This document shows, piece by piece, positions 1 through 8,100 of a stretch of 8,538 nt of DNA. A model generated the notes under the pieces. It searched no databases and was not told the DNA's origin. It saw nothing but the letters and a program-made list of their open reading frames with translations. Both the position numbers and the translations under genes were made by a program. The number at the start of each line of letters is the position of its first letter. The stretch's first letter is position 1. Source of the DNA: an uncultured Collinsella sp. (GTDB lineage: Bacteria; Actinomycetota; Coriobacteriia; Coriobacteriales; Coriobacteriaceae); the NCBI GenBank assembly GCA_902464175.1, contig CABQHZ010000071.1, positions 1 through 8,538 on the forward strand. The letters are read 5' to 3'.

Positions 1-1083
1 TCCAAATATGGAGAAAAACATTGCAGAAAAGAGAGCCCTTACCAGAGACGCGACGGAAAGGATCGTCGCGCGGAGATCGTCCGCTATCGCGTCTTGGATT
101 AAGTTTTCCGAAGTGATGTACACCACTTCTGGGAGAAAACAAAGCACCATGCTAAGGCCAAACAAACACAGCGGATTTGAAGCGAACCACGGAAGAATCA
201 TGAAAAGGCCAGCCTCGATTAGCATCGAGCCGAGCATGGTATTTCTTTTCCCGAAACGCGATGAGAAGAAATCTGCTGCAATGTAGGCCGTCGCATTTAC
301 TGCATAGGATGCACCGAAGAAGATTCCTATTATGGAGACGGGAGCATCAAATGCGTCGAATACCAACTGATTCAAGTTGTAATAACTCCCATAGAATCCA
401 TCGAGCATGCTTGTGCCGATTAGAAGAAGCAACACCGCAAAAGCGGATTCTCCAATGCACCAGGTTTCGCGTCTGAAGATCTTGGCTACGTCAAACCTTT
501 CCTCCCCAGAGTTTTTGGAATGGGTCGTTTCCATCCTCTCAATGGGATACAGAAGGAAAAGCTGCAGGAGATAGAAAACGGAAACGCATGCGTAGAGGGC
601 ACTCCAAGATACTTGGGCAATGAATGATCCAAGTACGATTGCCACTCCCGTCGCGATTGATTGCGCGGCAAGCAGCCGAGCGTTGATGGTGAGGAAGCGC
701 TCTCCTTGACCGGCATTTCGGGCAATTTCATATAAAAGTGCTTGTTCGGATCCCGATTGAAGGGAGTAGGCGAGTGCCTCAACAAGGGAAAGCGCGACGA
801 GAAAGGGGCCTGAAAGCAACAGCATGCCAGCCGTATGGAAGAAAAGAAGCAGAACGCCCACTTGAATCGAGAACTTCTTTCCAAAGAAATCGCCTACCAG
901 CCCTGTTGGCAGCTCGAGGACGACCGTTGCAATGTTGTACAGGGCTTGATAAAGCGCGATTTCCGTGACAGATATTCCTTTCTCCGCAAGGAAAAGTAGA
1001 AACACTCCCCGATTTAAAACAAATCCCGCGAGAACGAAAAAGGCGGAATAGATGTGCAGTTGCGTAGTGGCATTCTTATTCAT
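1..1083 (-). CDS. Major facilitator superfamily (MFS) transporter, 3' end beyond the window
   Basis: I translated this frame by hand from the ATG at 1083-1081 to base 1: 361 codons without a stop, so the C-terminus lies outside the window. The product is very hydrophobic, with about eleven candidate membrane helices (roughly residues 11-33, 43-60, 73-92, 94-115, 135-157, 159-180, 209-227, 248-270, 282-300, 304-322, 339-361). The MFS loop 2-3 signature is present as GLVGDFFGKK (61-70), with a degenerate second copy in loop 8-9 (DFFSSRFGKR, 271-280). A hydrophilic cytoplasmic loop lies at 181-207, between the two halves. MFS proteins usually have 12 helices and about 400 residues, so only the last helix or so is missing. 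A GGAAG ribosome binding site sits 6 bases before the ATG. The family call is firm. The substrate cannot be told; drug or metabolite efflux is a guess. Base composition is near 43-48% GC in sampled lines, against 63-67% in addAB, which suggests transfer. Confidence 0.88.
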   Translation of the reverse strand, partial: MNKNATTQLHIYSAFFVLAGFVLNRGVFLLFLAEKGISVTEIALYQALYNIATVVLELPTGLVGDFFGKKFSIQVGVLLLFFHTAGMLLLSGPFLVALSLVEALAYSLQSGSEQALLYEIARNAGQGERFLTINARLLAAQSIATGVAIVLGSFIAQVSWSALYACVSVFYLLQLFLLYPIERMETTHSKNSGEERFDVAKIFRRETWCIGESAFAVLLLLIGTSMLDGFYGSYYNLNQLVFDAFDAPVSIIGIFFGASYAVNATAYIAADFFSSRFGKRNTMLGSMLIEAGLFMILPWFASNPLCLFGLSMVLCFLPEVVYITSENLIQDAIADDLRATILSVASLVRALFSAMFFSIFG

Positions 1084-1169
1084 TTGGCACTTCCAACAAC
1101 ATTTTTTGTCGGGCTGTTCGCTACTGACTCGAAGCCCGAAGTGTTCACGGTTTCCGATGAAGAGTCACC

Positions 1170-1328
1170 TTACCTTTTGCGGTATGGGCGCTTCTCGTAC
1201 TTATAGCCGTTGAGCTTGTTGCGGCTGGGACACTTGCCCGTGGCGTTCTCGATATCCTGCATGATGGACCCCGCCAGAGCGTCAAAAAGCTCCTCCGGCG
1301 TCACCTCAAGCGTTTTGGTGAGCTGCAT
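1170..1328 (-). CDS. Short DUF3284-like ORF, probably a truncated N-terminal remnant
   Basis: A 52-codon ORF runs from the ATG at 1328-1326 to TAA at 1172-1170. It has an excellent AAGGAG ribosome binding site at 1334-1339, five bases before the start. The protein begins MQLTKTLEVTPEELFDAL and continues with IMQDIENATGK and a KLNGYKYEKR segment. From memory this matches the start of DUF3284 proteins (a KTL...EE.F strand-helix, then DI..ATGK, then GY.Y.K). Those proteins are usually well over 100 residues and of unknown function, so this copy ends after about the first third. The next 29 codons after the TAA are open in the same frame and finish at a TGA that overlaps the transporter start. 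No frameshifted continuation of the domain is visible in the other two frames. It may be a decayed gene, or a short leader ORF coupled to the transporter. No function can be assigned. Confidence 0.6.
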   Translation of the reverse strand: MQLTKTLEVTPEELFDALAGSIMQDIENATGKCPSRNKLNGYKYEKRPYRKR

Positions 1329-1333
1329 GATAG

Positions 1334-1367
1334 CTCCTTATTCGTTTGAACCGTTCGAGCTATTGTA
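1334..1367 (-). promoter_or_regulatory. Candidate -10 box and ribosome binding site for the short ORF and transporter
   Basis: Reading the minus strand, TACAAT (1362-1367) is one base from the TATAAT consensus. AAGGAG (1334-1339) follows about 22 bases later, before the ATG at 1328. No good -35 hexamer stands 16-18 bases upstream, so the promoter call is weak, while the ribosome binding site is strong. Because a terminator lies just upstream at 1473-1511, some promoter is needed in 1329-1472, and this is the best candidate. The rest of that gene-free stretch shows nothing recognisable. GAACGGTTC, a small inverted repeat, lies near the predicted transcript start. Confidence 0.35.
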
Positions 1368-1472
1368 CCGTCCCAGACTCTCCCATGCGTTGCGGTGCTA
1401 TTTGGACGATTGAGGGCTTTATTCCGGGGCGGCCGTGTGGGTTTGCCCAAAGTAGCTAAAAGAGCCCCGTCC

Positions 1473-1511
1473 AAAAAGACTGCGGTGGAATCGATAGAGA
1501 TTCCACCGCAG
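1473..1511 (-). terminator. Rho-independent terminator of the addBA operon
   Basis: The arms 1480-1492 and 1499-1511 pair perfectly over 13 bp around a six-base loop (GATAGA on the plus strand). On the minus strand the hairpin begins 11 bases after the addA stop codon and is followed directly by TCTTTTTGG, whose five T residues are at 1477-1473. Orientation and position fit the end of the addB-addA transcript. The plus strand has no matching T-run after the hairpin, so it looks one-way. Confidence 0.92.
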
Positions 1512-1522
1512 GTTGTTGAGGG

Positions 1523-4500
1523 TTAGAGGTTGTAGGCGACCACCTGGGGCTCGCAGGGGTTGGCGGGATCGGCCTGCTCCACGCGGACGAACTTGACGGT
1601 CACGGCCTCAAAGCCCGCCTTGTGCAGAACGTCAGCGTAAACGCGCGCCTGCAGGGCGTGCTTCTCCTGCAGCTGTTCCGGCGTCTCGTCCGGTGTGCCG
1701 CCCGTCTTGTAGTCGATGACCAGCGCGCGTGACGAATCCGCCGGGTTCGTCGCCAAAACGTCGATGGCGCCTTCGGCATATGCACCGTAGCGAGCGATGT
1801 CCTCGTCCTCGCAGCCCAGCGAGAAGAACGGTACCTCGGCGCGGACACACGGCCACGCGAGCAGCTCGGCACGGACCGCCGACCTGAGCCAGCGGTCCAG
1901 GGCAACGTCAAAGCGCTCGCGCTGTTCCGGCGTCAGATGCCACAGACGAGCCAGCGCATCGGCACGCGCGACGGGCAGCGTATCGGCACCCATCTCAATC
2001 AGCCACTGGCAAGCGGCATGGAACGCCGAGCCCAGCGCCATGGGGTTGCCGGCGGGCTCGACAACAGCCACGTCTGCATCTGTCATCTCAGAGTCATCCA
2101 ACTCCGCATCGTCGCCAGCCTCGTCCATGGGCACGCGGGCCTCGGCCGCATGGTCCTCGGCCTCGGCATGCAGCGCCGCGGCAATCGACGAATAGCTGTA
2201 CGAATCGCGCGCCGGATACGGACAGGTGCCCATACGCACGCCCACGGCCTGGGGATACACGAGCTCGAACGCATCGGGCTCGGGGTCGGCAGGGCCGGGA
2301 ACGGCGACGCGAGTGCCCGCATCAACAACCTCCGCTTCCGCATCGCCGCGGACAAGCCTTCCCTCGGCATCCAGCGAAGCGTTAGCCTCAAACGCCTGCT
2401 CGCCAAAGGTAAAATTTGCCAGCGAGATAAGCTCATAGTCGCCCGGCTGGGAATTGTCGAACACCAAGTGGTCGGCATCGAGCTGCGGCATACCCAGGCC
2501 CTGGCCAGGCAGAATACGGCGCAGCACGTCATAGGTCAGGTCGGACTCGACGTCGAAAGACGGCGCCGGCACCTTACCGCGGCTCACGGCGACGTCCATC
2601 GCCAGAATCACTAGCTCGCGCGCACGCGTCATGGCGACGTAGAGCAAGCGGGCCCGCTCCTCGAGCGAAAGTTGCAGGTCGTCGTTGCGCAGGCGCACAA
2701 ATGCCTCGGCGGGAGAACCCGTCGCACAGACGTCGTCCATAAGTTCCGGCGAAAGCCACAGCGACGTACCCTTGCCCTTAAATGCGTGCTCAAACTGCTT
2801 TTTGACGTCGTCACCCTTGACGAACGTGCCGTCCGCGAGTTTAACGCCATCGAAGCGTGCCGGCAGCGCCACAACCTGCGCGCCGCCCTCGACACGCCCC
2901 ATCTGGGCGGCTCCGGTCGACTTACGTACGCCAAAGCACTCGGAAACCGCCACGACCGGATATTCCAGACCCTTGGACGCATGCACCGTCATGATGCGCA
3001 CCGCGCCGTTGCCCTCCTCGTTGAGCGCGCCCGGCGCTTCCTTACCCGCCAAGAAACGATCGAAGGCGAGTGCAATGGAGCGCGGCGAGTTGCCGAACTC
3101 GGCCTCTGCCTCGGCCACGGCATCGAGCGCCTTGAGCACGTTTGCGGCGATGGCCTTGCCCTCGGGGCCGCGCTGCGCCAGGCGCACAAACCAGCCCGAG
3201 GCGTTGACCACATCGCGAGCGATAACGGCAAACGAATCGCGGCCTACGCGACGGAACGCATAGCGCAGCACTTCGCGGGCACGCGTCACCAGTGGCAGAT
3301 TCTGCAGGCCGGGCACGTCGTAGTCGCTCATAATACCCGCATCGATATTGCGGCGCGAGGTCTCCCCCGTCTGCTCGTCGAGCTTGGTCGCCAGCGCCAA
3401 GAACTCCTGGGCACCGAGCGCAAACATCGGCGAGGCCAGCAGCGGCATAAGGCCCTGTGCCGTATCTGCCGGGTTGGCAAGCGCGCACACCAGGGCGCGA
3501 ATCGCCTGTACCTCGGCAGCCTGGGCAAAGACCGAGCCGCCCGCGATGACGCAGTCGAGTCCCTGGTCGCGGAACGCCTGGGCATAGACGTCGGCATTGG
3601 TCATGCGGCCCAGCAGCAACACCATATCGCCCTGAGGCTGCCCCGCCTTGACGAGCGCATGGAACCGCTCGGCAATTGCACGGGCCTTGGCCTGCGTGCG
3701 CTCCTGCGTACTGCCGCCAGCAACGAGCAGCGCCTGCCGGCGCGAAGCCTTAGCCCTGAGCTTGTCTTCGCGCTCATCGCTCGGCTCAAGATCCAAAAAG
3801 CCCTGCATCAAACCACCGGTGTCGCCGTCAAAGACACGCGCCACGTAGCGCAGGACCTCGTCGTGACTGCGGAAGTTGCGCACGAGTTTGACGAGCTCGC
3901 CGGCGGATGCCCCGGACGAAGCCGGTGCCCCGGACGCAGCGAGGACGGAGCCCGGGGTTCCGGCAGCTACCGCCGCACCCGAAGCGCCCACCTTGCGCTC
4001 CTGGCGGCGGAAGACCTCGACCTCGGCACCACGGAAGCGATAGATCGACTGCTGCGCGTCGCCCACCGTGCACAGCGCACGCTCGCCCGCACCCGTCAGG
4101 TAGCGAATCAGATCGACCTGCATCTGATCGGTGTCCTGGAACTCATCAATCATGACCATCTTAAAGCGACCCTCGTAGGCGGCTCGGATGGCGGGATAAT
4201 CGCGCAGCGCCTCGTATGCCATGCACAGCAGATCGTTGTTATCGAGCGCGGACTGGTCGGCCTTGAGCGCGCGGTACTCCGCCTCTACGGCACGGGCGAG
4301 TCCCGTCAGCGCATCGAGCGCCTGATCGCCGCAAGCCAGCACAATGTTGACAAACGTGTCGGCAGCCTCTGCCTTGAGCAGCTCGACATTCTCCTTGGGG
4401 AACATCTTGCTCGCACGCGGCATGCCGCACGACATCATGAGCCGCGCCACATCCGCCATGGTCTTGTCGCTCGCCTCGAACGCGTCGATGGCATCGAGCG

Positions 4501-5185
4501 CCACCTGCGCCTTCTCGGTCGCGGCCTTGCTCGCGCCGAGCGCCGCACGATAGGCATCGGCAAGTGCCGAGGTATCGGAGCGTCCGCGAAGCACGCACAC
4601 GTCGTCCATACCGCCCGGCAGCTGGCTGGACAGCTCCAGCAGGTCGCGCACCAAGCCCTTGATGGTGGTTCCGCCACCAAAGGGACCGCCCTCGCCCGCC
4701 ATGGGATACCAGGCATAGAGGGTTTTGAGCGAAGCGGCGAGCTCGGGAGCGGCGTCGGGCGCCGTCGCACGGCCCAGCACATGCTCGACAGCCTGGTCCA
4801 TGAGCTCATCGGTATCGGTGAGCACCGTAAATTCGGGGTCGATGCCCAGCTCCAGCGCATGCGCGCGCAGGATACGCGAACACATGCCGTGGATGGTCGA
4901 AATCCAGGCATCGTCAACCGTCAGGGCTTCCTCGTCCATGCCCTCTTCGATAAGCGCACGGCGCACGCGGTCGCGGATCTCGGCCGCGGCGTCCTTGGTA
5001 AAAGTAATGGCGAGCACCTGGTCCAGATGCTCAACGAACGGACCGGATTCGGGCGAGAGTGCGTAGACGATACGGCGCGTGAGGGTGAAGGTCTTGCCCG
5101 AACCGGCGCCCGCCGAGACAAACAGCGGGCGGTCGAGCGTTTTGACAACTTGCAGCTGTTGCGGCATCAAAGTCGAAAGATCCAT
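1523..5185 (-). CDS. addA: AddA: ATP-dependent helicase/nuclease subunit A
   Basis: AddA is the motor and one nuclease of the AddAB complex, which unwinds and trims double-strand DNA breaks to give the 3' tail used by RecA. The 1220-residue length is normal for the family. Superfamily 1A helicase motifs appear in order: Walker A GAGSGKT (26-32, Lys31), Ia AITFTKDAAAEI (59-70), STIHG (96-100), Walker B IDEFQD (346-351), motif III GDAQQSIYRFRG (375-386), motif IV LVRNFRS (434-440), motif V MTVHASKGLEYP (732-743) and motif VI LLYVAMTRARE (847-857). The C-terminal RecB-type nuclease is complete: His1056, Glu1117, Asp1142 in GAIDVL, Asp1158 and Lys1160 in IDYKT, and Gln1179/Tyr1183. Oddities are an Ala/Ser/Gly stretch between motifs III and IV (400-430) and an acidic linker (about 1005-1046). 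The start is the ATG three bases after the addB stop; the codon before ACC is that in-frame stop, so no earlier start is possible. Confidence 0.95.
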   Translation of the reverse strand: MDLSTLMPQQLQVVKTLDRPLFVSAGAGSGKTFTLTRRIVYALSPESGPFVEHLDQVLAITFTKDAAAEIRDRVRRALIEEGMDEEALTVDDAWISTIHGMCSRILRAHALELGIDPEFTVLTDTDELMDQAVEHVLGRATAPDAAPELAASLKTLYAWYPMAGEGGPFGGGTTIKGLVRDLLELSSQLPGGMDDVCVLRGRSDTSALADAYRAALGASKAATEKAQVALDAIDAFEASDKTMADVARLMMSCGMPRASKMFPKENVELLKAEAADTFVNIVLACGDQALDALTGLARAVEAEYRALKADQSALDNNDLLCMAYEALRDYPAIRAAYEGRFKMVMIDEFQDTDQMQVDLIRYLTGAGERALCTVGDAQQSIYRFRGAEVEVFRRQERKVGASGAAVAAGTPGSVLAASGAPASSGASAGELVKLVRNFRSHDEVLRYVARVFDGDTGGLMQGFLDLEPSDEREDKLRAKASRRQALLVAGGSTQERTQAKARAIAERFHALVKAGQPQGDMVLLLGRMTNADVYAQAFRDQGLDCVIAGGSVFAQAAEVQAIRALVCALANPADTAQGLMPLLASPMFALGAQEFLALATKLDEQTGETSRRNIDAGIMSDYDVPGLQNLPLVTRAREVLRYAFRRVGRDSFAVIARDVVNASGWFVRLAQRGPEGKAIAANVLKALDAVAEAEAEFGNSPRSIALAFDRFLAGKEAPGALNEEGNGAVRIMTVHASKGLEYPVVAVSECFGVRKSTGAAQMGRVEGGAQVVALPARFDGVKLADGTFVKGDDVKKQFEHAFKGKGTSLWLSPELMDDVCATGSPAEAFVRLRNDDLQLSLEERARLLYVAMTRARELVILAMDVAVSRGKVPAPSFDVESDLTYDVLRRILPGQGLGMPQLDADHLVFDNSQPGDYELISLANFTFGEQAFEANASLDAEGRLVRGDAEAEVVDAGTRVAVPGPADPEPDAFELVYPQAVGVRMGTCPYPARDSYSYSSIAAALHAEAEDHAAEARVPMDEAGDDAELDDSEMTDADVAVVEPAGNPMALGSAFHAACQWLIEMGADTLPVARADALARLWHLTPEQRERFDVALDRWLRSAVRAELLAWPCVRAEVPFFSLGCEDEDIARYGAYAEGAIDVLATNPADSSRALVIDYKTGGTPDETPEQLQEKHALQARVYADVLHKAGFEAVTVKFVRVEQADPANPCEPQVVAYNL
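3906..3941 (-). repeat. Imperfect 18-base tandem repeat in the Ala/Ser/Gly linker of addA
   Basis: Bases 3906-3923 and 3924-3941 match at 15 of 18 positions, sharing an 11-base core (TGCCCCGGACG). They encode part of the low-complexity stretch at AddA residues 416-427, between helicase motifs III and IV. The pattern suggests growth by replication slippage. Confidence 0.65.
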
Positions 5186-5188
5186 GGT

Positions 5189-8100
5189 CTACACGTCCCT
5201 CCTTACAAACGTTCCTTCGTGGTTATACGAACAGCGCGCGTGCGTTGCCTGCGGCGATGTCGGATCGACGGCAGCCACGACGCCCGCCTCGAGCTCGCGC
5301 AGGCGCTCGGCAATTCCGGCCTCCACGCGGTCGAGCAGGGTGTCGAAGTCCATATTGCCGCCCTCGCCCGGAAATCCCTTCTTTAGGCCCGGAATACGAC
5401 CGTCGCCGCGCTCCTCCTCGAGCAGTTCGTCACTCGCGGCGCCGCGCAGCGCCGGCTTGCCGCCCTTGGTCGAAAAGTAGAGCGCGGCGCGCGTGTTCAA
5501 GTCCAGCGCCCGCCGCATGGCCTGCGCGTAGATGAGCGTCTGGGTATGCGGCGGCAACCAACGCGGGTCGTCGGCGGGCGCCGCGCCCGTCTTCTCATCG
5601 AACACCGTGGGGTCGGCGAGCTTATATTCCTCGACGCCCGAACGATGCTTGTAGTCGATCACCACGGCACGGTTCTCGGCATCCACGTCCACGCGGTCGA
5701 TGCGCCCGCCGAGCGGCCAGCCGGCATACTCGACCTTAAGCTCGTTAAACGCAAACTCCAGATAGCGCGGGGCAAAGGGCGCAAGCGCCTCGGACTCATA
5801 GGCGAGCACGCCCTCCAGCTGCGGCAAGATCTCGGCCACCTGGCGCTCCTCCACCGGAGAAAGCGGCACGAGCGGGCCCTCGGTACCGCGCTTGCCGGCG
5901 TGCTCGGTCAGGGTCTCGTCGAAGACCTCGCGCAGCAGCTCCTGTGCGCGCGGAAGGTTCATGGGCGTCACGCGTTCCATGCCCTCCTGCGGCAGGCGAG
6001 CATGCAGGTGCTCCAGCACGTCGTGGACAAAGTTGCCCTTCTCCATGTTGCCAAAGCCCGCATCGATAGACTGGGGTTTTACGCGATAGGACACAAACCA
6101 GCACAGCGGGCAGGTGGAATAGGCCTCGATCTGCGAGGCGGACGTTAAACGCGGCACGAGCGGCGCATCCTCGCCCTCACCATCGCGGCGGCGCAAAACC
6201 AGATACGGCACAGCCTCGGCGCTCAGATGCTGAGGGGCTTCGCATGCGACCCGCTTGCGCTCGAGCCCTTCGCCGGCGGCGGGGTCGAAGTCCCTCACGA
6301 TCTCGCCCTCGCCCACGCACGTGGCCTTGGCGGCGCCAGCGGCCTTGGCGGCGCCAGCGGCCTCGGCGCGCGCCCGCAACTCAGTCCACACGGCCGCCGG
6401 ATAGCACTCGCGCGCCAGGCGATCGTGGGTCACGCGGGCAAGCACAACGGGGCCGCGCGCAGCCTGCATCGCACGGCCAAAACGCACGCGCAGCAGGGCC
6501 GCGGGTTCAAGCGTCACGCCGTCGCGACCCAACTCTTCCGTCAACGTGGCCAACGGGCCCTCCTCATGCGAGAGCGGATAGCTGTCCAGGTCGACATCGG
6601 CAAACAGCACCGCATCGTAGCTGTTGGGACGCAGCGCTGCCGCATCGGCAAGCGACACAAAGCGCACCTGGGCGCGCGGTATGCGGTCGACCTCGTAGGT
6701 CTCGTAATCGTAAGCGGTACTGCGCTTATCCACCTTGGTGCGGACGCCATCGAGCACGGGCACGGTCGCCGCCTGCGACACATCGAGCGCGCGGGCGTCG
6801 TTCATAAGGATGTCGATGGCATGGCGCAGCAGGGCCATCTCGGCCTGGCGACGGGCCTGACCGTCGAGACCGCCAAACGCGCGATCGGGCAGCGCCTCGG
6901 CAACCGCGAGCATGGCCTTGAGCGCCGTCACGGGCTTGTCACGCCATAGCGCCTGGAACACATCCGAGACCACGCACGGCACGGTCTTAAACCAGTTCTG
7001 GTCGCTGGCCGCCTTGCGCGCACCCCTCACCTGGCCCTGCACGCTCTGCAGCAGGCTCTTCACGCCCGCAATGGTCTTGCTGCGCGACAGGCGCATGTTC
7101 TTATCGAAGGTTCGCGCGCTGGCGGCGTCGGCACCCGAAAGCGGGCTGTAGATCCAGTCGGTAAGCTCCGGGGCGGGCCACCACTCGATCTTGGAAGCAT
7201 TGCCCTCGTCGGCAGCCTTCATGCGCTCTATCAGATCGGCGAGCGCCGTGAACTGCCTGCCCGCGATGGATTGGGAAAACGCCGTGAACTCGGTTGTCTC
7301 GGCCGCAATGTGGCGCGCCGCCAAACGGGCGGTAAGCTCGCCGAACAACTGGGGTGCCTGAGCGGACACCACGAGCACGCGCGCAGGATCGGCCGGCGCT
7401 GCAGCGCCATCGTGCGGCACGGCGCCCTCGCGCGCCTTTACCAACTTATCAATAGCATTCGCATAGGCATAGGCACGGGCATGGGGACCGGCCACCTCTA
7501 GAAAGGCAGGCTGGGCGGCGGGCTTAGACGCAACAGCATCCTCCCCCAGCGGCGCGACCTCAAACAGCACGCCGCGGGCATCAAAGGCCGCAGCAAGTTC
7601 CTCACGCATTGCCGCCTGCTCGCGGGCGAGCAGCACGACGACCTCTCCCCCGCCATTCGCCACGGCAGACAGCAGCTCAAGCAGGCCATGCGCAAACGAC
7701 GTGACGCCGCGCACGAACACCGCGCGGGCGCAGGTTGGCAGATTGTCGGCCAAGGCACCGGCCATCATGTCGGCCGCCTCGCAGGGCTCGACCATATCTC
7801 GGCGGTCCAAGCCGCTCGCATAGGCACGCAAAAGCTCAAACACACGAGCCTCGGCGTCGCTTTTGGGCTCGGGCTGGCAAACGCTGTCGCAGCGGCGCTC
7901 GGCACCCGTTCCCGCCACGCCCGGAAGCACATCGCGGGCCATGCGCGCGAGCATGCGCACCGTGCCCTGGCTGCGCGAAAGCGGCTGTAGATCGGCATCG
8001 TCGCGACGGGCGACCATATCCGAGAACAGCATCTGACGCTGCAGGTTGTCGACGAAGCCGCGTCCGTCGCCCATCAGCTCCCACAACGAGCGAAGCCACG

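Noticed and set aside
486..884. A 132-codon minus-strand ORF inside the transporter region
   Set aside because: It is in a different frame from the transporter, whose 361 open codons carry MFS signatures. The short ORF has no domain.
1210..1413. A 67-codon plus-strand ORF over the DUF3284-like fragment and its leader
   Set aside because: There is no convincing ribosome binding site. The minus strand has a strong one with a family-like protein.
2672..5386. A 904-codon open frame on the plus strand, antisense to addA and the end of addB
   Set aside because: It mirrors addA, whose motifs are all intact. The product is rich in Arg, His, Leu and Ala with no recognisable domain. Such long antisense frames are expected in GC-rich coding DNA.
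5546..6148. A 200-codon plus-strand ORF antisense to the AddB nuclease domain
   Set aside because: The opposite strand encodes conserved nuclease motifs here. This frame is an antisense shadow with no recognisable family.
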